A stretch of DNA of 64,000 nucleotides from CAWGYT01 sp963826795 (GCA_963826795.1 CAWGYT010000012.1:62001-126000); one strand, 5' to 3'; shown: positions 7,746 to 17,850, numbered from the stretch's first letter. Notes: generated from the sequence alone by a model not told the origin. Numbers and translations are program-made.

Positions 7746-8425
7746 CAGCGAGACTCCAGCGGCGAAGTTGGGGCGGGCAAGTCGGGCGTGCGGGGGTGAA
7801 CCTCGCCGTGCTCCAGCCGCAAGATCACATCGGCCAGGGCTTCCGCCTCCGCAGGGCTGTGTGTGACATGCAGCGCCGTCACGCCCGTGTGCAGCTTGAC
7901 GCGTTCCAGCACTCGATACATGTGTTGCCGCGTGTCGTCGTCGAGGGCACTCAGGGGTTCATCCAGCAGGAGGATCGGGGGGCGAAACGCCAGGGCTCTG
8001 CCCAGAGCGACGCGCTGGGCTTCACCGCCGCTCAAGTGGCCGGGAAATCGGCGGAGCAAATGTTCGATCTCGAGCAATTCGCTCAGCTCCTCCACGCGCT
8101 TGGTAATTTCTCGGTGCGGAATGCGTCGGATACGGAGCGCGAAGCCGAGTTGGTCAGCGACCGTCATCGTTTGGAACAGCGCGCCGTCCTGAGGCACGTA
8201 TCCGATGCCGCGCGCCGCCGGGGGCAGCCGCGTCACGTCGCGGTCGTCCAGCACAATTCGGCCGGCGGCAATTCGGCGGAGACCGCAAATCGCCTCCAGA
8301 ATCGACGTCTTCCCACTGCCGGTCTTTCCCATCAAGATCGCATACTGCCCGTGCTGCACGCGGAAGTCGACCTTGGCGAGCGAGAAATTGCCCTGCTGCA
8401 GTGCCAGTTGCGAAACCAAAATCAC
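7745..8425 (-). CDS. ABC transporter ATPase, molybdate/tungstate-like
   Basis: A 226-residue ATPase with all motifs: Walker A GKTGSGKTS, Q-loop in GYVPQDGALF, signature LSGGEAQRVALGRAL, Walker B ILLLDEP, D-loop SALDDD and switch VTHSPAEA. Overall it resembles ModC/WtpC/TupC, but without the C-terminal TOBE/molybdate-binding extension of full ModC. The start is a GTG at 8425. No permease or binding protein is adjacent, so the membrane partner must be elsewhere or has been lost. Coupling to a MoaD-like carrier and an E1-like enzyme supports oxyanion supply for a molybdenum or tungsten cofactor; this is inference from context. Confidence 0.83.
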   Translation of the reverse strand: MILVSQLALQQGNFSLAKVDFRVQHGQYAILMGKTGSGKTSILEAICGLRRIAAGRIVLDDRDVTRLPPAARGIGYVPQDGALFQTMTVADQLGFALRIRRIPHREITKRVEELSELLEIEHLLRRFPGHLSGGEAQRVALGRALAFRPPILLLDEPLSALDDDTRQHMYRVLERVKLHTGVTALHVTHSPAEAEALADVILRLEHGEVHPRTPDLPAPTSPLESR

Positions 8426-8469
8426 GATTCAACCTCTTGACGGAAGATGGTCACCGAAACCGGCAGCAC

Positions 8470-8512
8470 GGGAGGCCAACAAATCGGGAGGCCAACAAAT
8501 CGGGAGGCCAAC
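8470..8512. repeat. Small tandem repeat, 16-bp unit GGGAGGCCAACAAATC, 2.7 copies
   Basis: Two full units start at 8470 and 8486, followed by 11 bases of a third. It occupies the 155-bp gap between the nitrilase end and the ABC ATPase start. No promoter or terminator was recognised there. Confidence 0.85.
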
Positions 8513-8581
8513 GGACCGTGACGGCGAGGCTCCCGATGCGACTCTTCTCGATGCTTTTGATTGGCTGCGACTCATTATGCT

Positions 8582-9586
8582 TCATGCTTCGTCTGGCTGG
8601 GGACGTTGCTGACTCTCTTTAACTCGTCGATTGAGGTCGTCGACCGTCGGCGGAGCCGCGCCGCCGGGCGGAAAGATCGTCTGACGGTACTGAGGATAGG
8701 CCTCCGCGCGAAGATGGCTTAGCAGATGGTGCCCGCGTCGCCGCTGCCGCGCCGCGCGCAAGGCGGCCAAATCGATCGGTCCCACGATGATCTTTTCGTG
8801 GGGCCCGGGATCGGCCTGAGCCAGAATGCGGCCATCAAAATCGACGATCATGCTGCCACCCGGCCAGCTAAAAGGCGGATAGTGCGCGATGCGAGCCGCC
8901 TGATTGCTGGCCACGACATAGGCCATGTTTTCCAGCGCTCGAACGCGGTTGACCGACGTCCACCAGTCCAGGGGCTGAGCCGTTCCCCAGGGATCCATGT
9001 AGGCCGAGACGCGGATCAGGACCTCGGCGCCGGCCAGGGCGAGTTGCCGGATCGCTTCGGGAAAAAGCCAGTCGTAGCAGATCGCCACGCCCAGGTTGCC
9101 AAGCGGCGTTTCCGCCACCGGGAACAGCGGCAGGTCGTAACCCGGCAGGTCGTGGGGACTGGTGTGGACCTCCCACGGAATCCAGGGGTGTACCTTCCGA
9201 TACTTCGTGAGGATGCCCTCGGGACCGATCAGACAGGTCGTATTAAAGACGTGGCCCGGCCAGCGTGGATCGGACTCGAGAAACGTACCTGTCTGGACAT
9301 AAACGCCCAACTCGCGACACTTCTTTTCGTAGCGGTCGGTGTGTTCATTGGGGATTGGCACCGCAAGTCGGTCGTGCAGTTTCTCGACCGTCTCGAAGAT
9401 CGGCGCCGCATGAGCAAACTCGGGGAAGACGACCAGCCGCACGTCGAAGAACGGTTCGTAACCGACCACGGCGTAGTCGATCATCGAAATCATCCGATCC
9501 ACCCGCGCGGCGATCTCCCCACGATGCGTCGCGTTGGGCTGGTCGAGTTGGCAGGCAGCGGCGTAATAGCGTTCGACGGCAGGCAT
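8582..9586 (-). CDS. Carbon-nitrogen hydrolase (nitrilase/aliphatic amidase superfamily)
   Basis: A 334-residue cytoplasmic hydrolase with the complete Glu-Lys-Cys triad: Glu in VVFPEFA, Lys in TKYRKVHPW and nucleophilic Cys in VAICYDWLFPEA. Length and the extended middle region resemble aliphatic amidase and formamidase, or related uncharacterised amidases, more than the short beta-ureidopropionase forms. It would hydrolyse a C-N bond of an amide or nitrile; the exact substrate cannot be read. An ATG at 9586 is preferred to the GTG two codons upstream. It is transcribed toward, but separated by 156 bp from, the ABC/MoaD/ThiF group, so operon membership is doubtful. Confidence 0.88.
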   Translation of the reverse strand: MPAVERYYAAACQLDQPNATHRGEIAARVDRMISMIDYAVVGYEPFFDVRLVVFPEFAHAAPIFETVEKLHDRLAVPIPNEHTDRYEKKCRELGVYVQTGTFLESDPRWPGHVFNTTCLIGPEGILTKYRKVHPWIPWEVHTSPHDLPGYDLPLFPVAETPLGNLGVAICYDWLFPEAIRQLALAGAEVLIRVSAYMDPWGTAQPLDWWTSVNRVRALENMAYVVASNQAARIAHYPPFSWPGGSMIVDFDGRILAQADPGPHEKIIVGPIDLAALRAARQRRRGHHLLSHLRAEAYPQYRQTIFPPGGAAPPTVDDLNRRVKESQQRPQPDEA

Positions 9587-10009
9587 CGGCACGGTTTCGC
9601 GAAGGACGGAAGCAGTCGTCGGGAATCAAGTCCTACATCCCCTGACCATGCTCGATGGTGTCAGCCGGCATGTCAACCGGCGGCAATCCGCATCCCGACG
9701 CTCTCCAATGCTAAACGATTTCGTCATACCTATGCGGGAAGCAATTCCCCCCGGACGAACGACGAATGCGAGGTTTCGAGCAAGCCGTGGTGCGGACCGC
9801 AGAATTCATGCGAGAACGTCCAACAAAAAGCTTTTAACGCGCGTTTTTTCTGTTAGAATCGGCTCCGTCAAGTCGTCAAACCTTGCGCCATCCATCCAGA
9901 CGGCGCATGGGCAGTTCGCATTGCAGTTCTGCACGCGTCTGCCATCAGGTTGGGTCTCACGCCCCAACAGTGTCGCTTTATCCAACGGGTTTAGGTGGAG
10001 GAGGTCAGT
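9587..10009. other. 423-bp divergent intergenic region with weak promoter-like element
   Basis: This region separates the minus-strand nitrilase from the plus-strand lectin-like gene. A -10-like TAGAAT at 9854-9859 follows a T-rich run (GCGTTTTTTC at 9841), but no convincing -35 is seen. The same GCGTTTTTTC run occurs upstream of the paralogous gene at 19331. A good ribosome-binding site (GGTGGAGGAGG) lies just before 10010. No gene was recognised. Confidence 0.4.
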
Positions 10010-11999
10010 ATGCGGTTGTCTTATGTGATGTCCATTCTGCTCGGAATTGCCGTCGTTCCGGGAACAGTGAGTGCTCAGTTCTACCAACAAGATTTCTCGG
10101 CAACGTTCCCGCCGCCGGTCGAAAATCCGGGTCGGGTCACCGTGATCATGATCAATGAGAGTGGCGACACAATCATTCCCTATGACAATTTCCCTGTTCC
10201 GGGACTGACCGATTACGTCGGTCGCCATCAGGTGGCGGCCCGCACGGGCGGTGCGAATGCGAACCAGGAAATCAGTGCCATCACGAGCGTCTATACGCTA
10301 AACGCCTCCGACACGACCGAGCAATACGTGATTGATCCGCTGCCGGCAACCGGTGGCAATGGCGTCTACCCGCCCGATATCGTTTTGGATGACAATTTCA
10401 TTACCCTGTCGGAAGACGGGATCGGCGACATTCAGTCCGCGGTGGCGTGGGACGAACAGTACGCGGGACAGTACGACACGGCGCGACACGACTTTGTGTT
10501 CCGCATCAGTGGGATCGGCAATCAAGCGAACGATCAGGCTGATGGTCTTGGTTGGGCTTACTTGAATAGCGCGAACTATGGCACAACGGGCGTCAGCGGC
10601 CCGGGGATCTCGGAAGAGCCGAACTTTGCCGGGTCATTGGGAGTTGGTTTCGATATCTGGGACAACGGAGGTGAAGGTGGGAACTCGGTCTCGCTGCACT
10701 TCGACGGACGCGTCCTCGACAGTCGTCCGATCGATCCAGGGACCACTAACCCCGACACCGGACTGGACTGGGAATTTAATTCGTTCGAAACGGACGAGTT
10801 GATCCAGACCACGGTCTTGATGACGCCGGGTGAGGATGCCGGCACTCAAGTTCCCGTATTGAAAGGCGGATCACCGTATTCGACGTTCAACCAGGGCGGC
10901 CGCGTCTCGGAGATTATCCAAGTCGGCGGTGCGGACAGCATGGACGGCCACCTGCGAATTGCTGAAGAGGCCGCCGGTGTGGTCAATACGATTGCTTTCG
11001 ATTACGACGGAAGTGGCGCCCACAACGAGTACAACATCTCCTTCGAGTTTCGTGGTTTCAGCGAGGACACGACCCGTGCCGACGGCATGTCGTTCCTGCT
11101 GGTGCCCACGGATCTCTACGATGAAACGGGTGCCGATCTGATCAATTTCGGGCCCCACGAAGAGCCCAATTTGGCCGGCGCTGGGAATTGGATTCGATAC
11201 GTTCAACAGTGATGCCGACGCTCAAGATGATCCGGAATTGATGCCGAACGTCGGCAACCACGTGTCTGTCCACTTCGATGGCACCAAGCTGACCCAGGAG
11301 AACTTCGACCTTGCCGATATTGACCTTGTGACGACTGATGCCGACGTGTGGCATACGGCAAGCATCTCGATTGTGGGTGATGACCTCTCGGTGATCATCA
11401 CCGATGGCACGGACGGCAGCCAGCACGTTGCATTTGCCGACACGATCTCCGGGTTGTCCGCGATAGGCACGGTCCGCCCCGCGTTTGCCGCGCGAACGGG
11501 CGGTGCCTACGACAATTACGAGATCGATAACTTCTTGATGACCGGCGCGGCTACGACTCTGCCGGGCGACTACAACATGGACGGCGTCGTGGACACGGCC
11601 GACATCGACCTGCAGGCCGTCGCGATGAAAACGCCAACCCAGGACCTGGCCACGTTCGACGAGAATGGGGACGGGACCATCAACGAACTGGACCGCACGA
11701 TCTGGGTAACGGATCACGCCAAGACCTGGTACGGCGACGCCAACTTTGATGGCGTGTTCAGCACCGACGACCTGGTCGCCGTCTTTGCCGCGGGCAAGTA
11801 CGAGACCGGCGGCATGGCGGTCTGGGCGGAAGGCGATTGGACAGGCGACATGGTCTTCGACAGCGGAGACCTTGTGGCTGCCTTCTCCGATGGCGGTTTC
11901 GAACTTGGCCCGCGTCCCGCGGTTTCGGCCGTGCCCGAGCCGTCGAGCGTTGTACTCTTGCTGCTCGGTTGCCTGGCGATGATTCGTCGCCGTAAGTAA
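10010..11999 (+). pseudogene. Lectin-like PEP-CTERM/dockerin surface protein, one frameshift (module copy A)
   Basis: Two overlapping frames join into one protein of about 660 residues. The first (10010 to a stop at 11210-11212) has a signal peptide ending VSAQ and an L-type-lectin-like core with ARTGGANA and LGVGFDIWDNGGEGGNSVSLH. Just after LAG, near 11180, the frame is lost. From 11181 the next frame continues LGIGFDTFNSDADAQDD, then four calcium loops near-identical to those at 4134, and a complete PEP-CTERM tail (VPEPSSVVLLLLGCLAMIRRRK). One extra G, or two missing bases, in CCGGCGCTG explains the break. It is a paralogue of the intact gene at 19331. The break may be real or a consensus error; if false, this is a normal exported, exosortase-sorted protein. 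Confidence 0.82.
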
Positions 12000-12005
12000 G
12001 GTTGT

Positions 12006-12031
12006 TTCGCGTCGCACAAGGGCGACGCGAA
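12006..12031 (+). other. Stem-loop after the PEP-CTERM gene
   Basis: TTCGCGTCGC (12006-12015) pairs with GCGACGCGAA (12022-12031) across a six-base loop. It has no T-run and precedes the stronger terminator at 12049; it could stabilise the transcript end. Confidence 0.5.
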
Positions 12032-12048
12032 TCGTTGGAAAGCGACTG

Positions 12049-12088
12049 AAACGGGATCGCGGGTTCGACTCGCGATCCCGTTCTTTTT
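12049..12088 (+). terminator. Rho-independent terminator
   Basis: A 12-bp perfect stem, AACGGGATCGCG (12049-12060 plus G at 12061) with CGCGATCCCGTT (12071-12082), closes a 9-nt loop and is followed by C and six T. It terminates the lectin-like gene ending at 11999. Confidence 0.92.
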
Positions 12089-12107
12089 TGGCCGGCTGTC
12101 AAGGGGC

Positions 12108-12656
12108 GAGCCCTCACCCGCTGCTCCGCAGCGACCTCTCCCGGAACGGGAGAGGTGACACGATCATGTCCCTTCTCCCCAACGCGGGAGAAGGTGGCCG
12201 AAGGCCGGATGAGGGGGCCCGAGCATCGCCAACAAGCCCGCACCCGCCGCGAGCCCGCAACCCCCGCTGCAAACCCGCACCCGCTGCTCCGCAGCGACCT
12301 CTCCCGGAACGGGAGAGGTGACACGATCATGTCCCTTCTCCCCAACGCGGGAGAAGGTGGCCGAAGGCCGGATGAGGGGGCCCGAGCATCGCCAACAAGC
12401 CCCCTCCCGCGCAAACCCTCACCCGCTGCTTCGCAGCGACCTCTCCCGGAACGGGAGAGGTGACACGATCATGTCCCTTCTCCCCAACGCGGGAGAAGGT
12501 GGCCGAAGGCCGGATGAGGGGGCCCGAGCATCGCCACAGCCCGCACCCGCCGCGAGCCCGCACCCCGCTGCAAGCCCTCACCCGCTGCTTCGCAGCGACC
12601 TCTCCCGGAACGGGAGAGGTGACACACTCATGTCCCTTCTCCCCAACGCGGGAGAG
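12108..12656. repeat. Tandem array 2: about four divergent units, 142-163 bp apart
   Basis: Same unit family and same orientation as array 1, but with variable linkers: the hairpin CCTCTCCCGGAACGGGAGAGG starts at 12135, 12298, 12440 and 12599. The shared core includes GGCCGAAGGCC and CCTTCTCCCCAACGCGGGAGAAGG-type stems; linkers vary in CCGCACCCGC-like runs. The last unit is cut inside its CTTCTCCC/GGGAG hairpin about 10 bp from the stop codon of the DUF559 gene. No gene lies in the array. Confidence 0.93.
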
Positions 12657-12665
12657 CTGACTCCT

Positions 12666-13048
12666 TCAGGCACTTTCCCCTTCTTCACCGAGTAACCTCG
12701 CAAGTCCCCGCCGCACCGACTCCAAATCACGCAGCACGTCGTCGTTTCTGTAGCGAACGACCTTGAACCCCTGCCCCTCGAGGTATCGCTGACGCTGCTG
12801 ATCTTGGTCGACGACGTGATCGTGATAGTCGCCGTCGACTTCCACAATCAACCGCGACGTGAAACAGACGAAATCAACGATAAACGGTCCAATCGAGACT
12901 TGCGCCGAAACTTTACGCCTCCCAGGCGACGACCCCTCAACACTCCCCACAGCAATCGTTCTGCACGGGTCGCTTCGCGGCGCAACTGCCGTCGCCGGTC
13001 AATGGCCCCTTGTTCGGGGCGGTCCGCTCCTGAGGATCCGTCCGGCAT
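12666..13048 (-). pseudogene. DUF559 endonuclease-like protein, one frameshift
   Basis: The N-terminal frame (from ATG at 13048) reads LRREATRAERLLWGVLRGRRLGGVKFRRK, and the C-terminal frame continues SIGPFIVDFVCFTSRLIVEVDG to a stop at 12666. These are the two halves of a DUF559 domain, a PD-(D/E)XK-type fold related to Vsr mismatch endonuclease, with the D...E-x-D core visible in VDF and EVDG. One missing base near 12901 (CGGCGC-AAGTCTCG on the minus strand) restores a single protein of about 127 residues, the usual DUF559 size. It abuts repeat array 2 at its 3' end. Activity is unknown; the break may be a real mutation or a consensus error. Confidence 0.85.
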
Positions 13049-13228
13049 GGCTCCACTCGATGAACCGAAGAGAACCGTGGAGGTTCAACGCGACAAGCCG
13101 ATTCTGCCGCTTTCGACGGCAACTCGTCGACCGGCAACGCGACTTTGATCGCGTCTACCTTCCTCGCGTTGGCCGGTTCCTCTATCCTTGTGGAATCAAG
13201 GAAGCAAGGTCGATTCAGTTTCGCCAGG

Positions 13229-15059
13229 ATGTTCCGCAACATGTTGAGGCACCGCCGAGCCCGGCCAAGCACTGGATACTCTCTGCGAGCAACGCTCGGA
13301 CTTGCCCTGGCCCTCGCCGCCGGATGCGGCCCGAAGGCGCCTTTGCCGTCGCCCAAACCCGACTCGCAGTCGGCGCCGACATTGCCTGCACCATTGGGCA
13401 CCAAGCCACTCCTGGCAGAGAACACCGCGTCCTCGGGCATCCAGTTTCAGCACCAGGCCGGCGGCGCCCCCTATTTCGTGCCGCGCAGCATTGGGTCGGG
13501 AGTCGCGCTGATCGATGTCGATGACGACGGGCGACTCGATCTCTATTTTGTACAGAATGCTGGCCCGGGTTCGGGGGTGACAAACCGGCTCTTTCAGCAG
13601 CGAGCCGACCACACGTTTATTGACATTTCCGCCGAGTCGGGACTCGCGGTCGACGGCTTCGGGATGGGGTGTGCGGCGGGCGACGTCAACAACGACGGGC
13701 GAGTTGATCTGTTGTTGACCGAATACGGGGGGATCCGGCTTTTCCTGAATGAGTCGACCCCGTCCGGGGTGCGTTTTGTCGATGTCACGCAGGATGCGAA
13801 CCTGGAAAACCGCTCCTGGGGCACCTCGGCCAGTTTCTTCGACTATGACCGCGACGGCTGGTTGGACTTGGTCGTGGCCAACTACTTGGACTACGACCCC
13901 TCACGCCGCTGCACGGACGCCGGCGGTCGGGAGGATTTCTGCGGCCCCCAGGTGTTCGCGCCCGTCGTGGCTCGGTTGTTTCGTAACCTCGGGGGATCCG
14001 CGACGGGCGGTACGTCGCCAGGAGCCAGTCCACCCGCGCGTTTCGAGGATGTGACGATCGCGTCGGGATTGGCTGCCAAAACCGGGGCGGGACTGGGGGT
14101 CGTGAGTGCGGACTTCACGGGCGATCATTGGCCGGACGTCTTTCTGGCGAACGATGGCGTGCCCAATACGCTGTGGGTCAATCAGCACGACGGAACCTTT
14201 ACCGAGGAAGCGGGACGCCGGGGGCTGGCCTACAACGCGTTGGGCGAGGCGGAGGCCGACATGGGAGTCGGACTGGGCGATGTCGATGGCAACGGCTTTT
14301 TCGATCTGCTCGTGACGCACCGAGCGACCGAAACCCACACGCTTTGGCTTCAGGAGGCGCAGGGCGAATTCATCGACCACACGCCAAGTTCAGGCATTAC
14401 CCGCACGTCCTGGCGTGGGACCGGGTTCGGCACGGCTTTGTGCGACTTGGACAACGATGGGGATCTGGACCTGCCGATCGTGAACGGTCGGGTCCTTCGA
14501 TTTGCGAACGAACATCCCGCGACGCCAGCCGACGTCGAGCCATTTTGGCGGCCCTACGCGCAGCGGGACCAACTGCTCGTGAACGATGGCACCGGCAGAT
14601 TCCACGATGTTTCGGAATCGAATCCCGACTTCTGCCTGGCAGCGCAGCGTCTCGCGGGGACTGGCGTGCGGCGATCTGGACAACGACGGCCGAATGGACT
14701 TGGTCGTTACCTCGATCGCCGGTCCCGCTCGCTTGTTTCACAATCAGGCGGCGGAGACGGGGCACTGGCTCCTCGTGCGGGCCGTCGACCCCGCCCTGAG
14801 GCGAGATGCCTACGGAGCAAAGATCCGGCTTCAGTTGGGCGATCGCGTCACGGAGCGAGACATCAATCCGGGATACAGCTTCCTGACCAGTAACGACCCG
14901 CGAGCTCACTTTGGCCTGGGTGCGATCGACCGTTTTGACAGTCTGCACGTGATTTGGCCAGACGGATCGCAAGAGGATTTCGGTGGCGGAAGCGCCGATC
15001 AGATCATCCTCATCAAGCGGGGTGAGGGAACTGCGGGCTCAGGCGAATCGCCGCCGTGA
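13229..15059 (+). pseudogene. CRTAC1/ASPIC-UnbV beta-propeller lipoprotein, one frameshift (module copy A)
   Basis: About 610 residues when joined. The ATG at 13229 starts a lipoprotein signal (LGLALALAAGCG). Many FG-GAP/VCBS calcium repeats follow, such as DVDDDGRLDLYF, DVNNDGRVDLLL and DYDRDGWLDLVV, then an ASPIC/UnbV C-terminus (LLVRAVDPALRRDAYGA, NPGYSFLTSNDPRAHFGLG, VIWPDGS). The frame changes near 14648: after NPDFCLAAQ the continuation VSRGLACGDLDNDG is in the next frame, so one extra C would explain it. The paralogue at 21175 breaks at the same aligned codon. The protein is expected to be anchored outside the cytoplasm; such proteins bind calcium and probably ligands, with no proven bacterial function. 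A TPR gene follows. Confidence 0.85.
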
Positions 15060-15178
15060 CTCGAGCCGCGCCGCTCGGCCTGAGGGACCTAGGATCCCAG
15101 CTTACTCATGGCTTGTGATACAACACATCGCAGACGGGACGTCTAACTCTCCTCGGAAGCCCTGACAAAGCACGCGAC

Positions 15179-16608
15179 ATGTTGCGATCCTTGCGTTGCC
15201 TGCCGCCGGTCGCCGAATGCCCGCGAGCCGGGCGTTTGGGCCTCGAACGTCTCAAGACCCGACGTGCGGAGATCAGGAACTTGGGCCGGGCCCTCTTCAT
15301 CGTGCTGCTCGTGGCAAGCGGCTGCGGAACGGAACCGGCTGCCACAAACCCGGGTGAGGGGCCGGCGGGCGATGACCGTAAGCCGGCCGTTGCCCTGGCG
15401 GATGTCGACTGGGGCAGTCTGGATACGGCCGTCGCGCAGGCCATCCGAGACGCCGAACGATTGGTTGTCGCCAAGCCGGGCTCGGCCGATCGCTGGGGAC
15501 GGCTCGGGATGCTACTCCTGGCCCACGATCTGTTCGCACCCGCTGGCAACTGCTTCGCCACCGCCGAATCGCTGAATTCGTCGGAGCCGCGATGGCCCTA
15601 TTTTGAGGGGATCGCCCTGCGCCAGCTCAATCCGGTTGCCGCGGCGAGCAAACTGCGGATCGCCGCCGAGCAATACGGGCCGCGCGTCGTGCCACCTCAG
15701 CTTCGTTTGGCCGAACTGCTGATCGAGCTGGAACGGCTGGACGAAGCCGAGTCCCTATTAATGCGAGTTCTGCAGTCCAACGCCGATCAGCCCGACGCCC
15801 GTATGGTGCTGGCCCAGATTGACCTGCTTCGAGATCGACCCCAAGCTTGCCTGGACCGTCTTGGGGAGGCACTTCGCAGTGACACTCCGAATCGCAAGGC
15901 CCTCCAACTGGCTTCCGAAGCCTCCCGACGACTCGGCGATTTTGCGGCGGCAGATCGGCTACGAGAACAGGCGCAGCGTCGTCCCGACACGCGCTGGGCA
16001 GATCCGATCTACGCCGACATCGTGGCAATGCAGATCGGCTTGCGGTCCAAGCTCGCTCGAGCAGATGAACTCTTCTTACAGAACCGAGTCGATGATTCGA
16101 TTCGACTCATGGAACAAGTCTGTCTCGACTATCCCGATTCGGAATGGGCTCGAATCCTGCTGGCTCGCGGACTGATTCGCGCCCGCCGGCTCGAACGAGG
16201 CCGAAGTCCACCTGCGCGAGGCACTTCGGTTGAACTCGCAATCGTTTGAGGCCCATTTCCGGATGGCGGTCGCCTGCCAGGTCGCGGGACGATATGCGGA
16301 GGCATGCGATTGGTTCGAGAAAACGATCGAATTACAGCCCAAGTAGCGCGGTGGCGTTCAAGAACCTGGGAGCATGCCGACTGGCCCTGAGTAATTTCGA
16401 AGGTGCCGAGACAGCCCTCAAAACGGCGATCCGCGTTCAGCCGAACTATCTTGACGGCCATTTGGAGCTGGTGCAGTTCTATACCCGGCGCGGCGAGTGG
16501 GCCTTGGCCCGAGAGACCTTAGCGGCCGCCCAACGCCTGAGCCCAGACGATCCGCGCGTGGCCGAGCTCGCGAGGCGGCTCCAGGCCGTCCCCTCCGGCG
16601 GCCCCTGA
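15179..16608 (+). pseudogene. TPR lipoprotein, two frameshifts (module copy A)
   Basis: Joined length about 475 residues. The N-terminus has a lipobox (LVASGC), then tetratricopeptide repeats such as RWGRLGMLLLAHDLFAPAGNCFATAE and RLDEAESLLMRVLQSNADQPDARM. Frame 1 fails at 16193, where an extra G separates LIRARRL from NEAEVHLREALRLN. Frame 2 hits a TAG at 16344, where an extra T separates ELQPK from SAVAFKNLGACRLAL; removing it restores an exact 34-residue spacing between TPR prolines. The paralogue at 22978 is intact. TPR domains mediate protein-protein contacts, and pairing with a propeller gene twice suggests the two products work together. Confidence 0.82.
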
Positions 16609-16658
16609 ACCGTGGAGATCGTATGGCTCTTGTTTATTCTTGGAAGGCGTTGAGCCAG

Positions 16659-17733
16659 GGGGCCGAGGCCCCCTCATCCGGCCTGCGGCCACCTTCTCCC
16701 GCGTTGGGGAGAAGGGACATGCGATTGTCACCTCTCCCGAGGCCGGGAGAGGTCGCTCGGGTCCCGCGGGCGGGAGTCGAGCGGGTGAGGGTTCAACATC
16801 TCGCAGGGGGCGTGGCCCCCTCATCCGGCCTGCGGCCACCTTCTCCCGCGCTGGGGAGAAGGGACATGCGATTGTCACCTCTCCCGAGGCCGGGAGAGGT
16901 CGCTCGGGTCCCGCGGGCGGGAGTCGAGCGGGTGAGGGTTCAACATCTCGCAGGGGACGTGGCCCCCTCATCCGGCCTGCGGCCACCTTCTCCCGCGTTG
17001 GGGAGAAGGGACATGCGATTGTCACCTCTCCCGAGGCCGGGAGAGGTCGCTCGGGTCCCGCGGGCGGGAGTCGAGCGGGTGAGGGTTCAACATCTCGCAG
17101 GGGACGTGGCCCCCTCATCCGGCCTGCGGCCACCTTCTCCCGCGCTGGGGAAGGGACAGCGATTGCACCTCTCCCGAGGCCGGGAGAGGTCGCTCGGGTC
17201 CCGCGGGCGGGATCGAGCGGGTGAGGGTTCAACATCTCGCAGGCGTGCCCCTCATCCGGCCTGCGGCCACCTCGCCGGGGAGAAGGGACATGCGATTGTC
17301 ACCTCTCCCGAGGCCGGGAGAGGTCGCTCGGGTCCCGCGGGCGGGAGTCGAGCGGGTGAGGGTTCAACATCTCGCAGGGGACGTGGCCCCCTCATCCGGC
17401 CTGCGGCCACCTTCTCCCGCGCTGGGGAGAAGGGACATGCGATTGTCACCTCTCCCGAGGCCGGGAGAGGTCGCTCGGGTCCCGCGGGCGGGAGTCGAGC
17501 GGGTGAGGGTTCAACATCTCGCAGGGGACGTGGCCCCCTCATCCGGCCTGCGGCCACCTTCTCCCGCGCTGGGGAGAAGGGACATGCGATTGTCACCTCT
17601 CCCGAGGCCGGGAGAGGTCGCTCGGGTCCCGCGGGCGGGAGTCGAGCGGGTGAGGGTTCAACATCTCGCAGGGGACGTGGCCCCCTCATCCGGCCTGCGG
17701 CCACCTTCTCCCGCGCTGGGGAGAAGGGACATG
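16659..17733. repeat. Tandem array 3: seven 147-bp units, opposite orientation to arrays 1 and 2
   Basis: The marker CCCTCATCCGGCCTGCGGCC begins at 16671 and 16818 and recurs at 147-bp steps, with eight heads in total. Each unit has the stems GGCC-TGC-GGCC, CCTTCTCCC/GGGAGAAGG and CCTCTCCCG-AGGC-CGGGAGAGG plus an array-specific linker with GAGGGTTCAACATCTCGCAG. Units four and five (about 17108-17280) have several small deletions, so spacing there is shorter. As 147 is a multiple of three, long meaningless open frames run through the array. Compared with array 1 the unit is reverse-complemented. Confidence 0.93.
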
Positions 17734-17850
17734 GGTGCCGCGGCCCTCGTTTCCCTTGGGCAAATCTCCTGCAATTCGCCGTCTCGGCCGTCCCGAGAAA
17801 CGGTATGATGCGACGTCTTGGAAAATTCGGAAGAATTTGTGAGGCATTGC

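Noticed and set aside
9995..10009. Alternative start 15 bases upstream of the lectin-like gene
   Set aside because: The ATG at 10010 directly follows GGAGGAGG-like sequence and gives a clean signal peptide.
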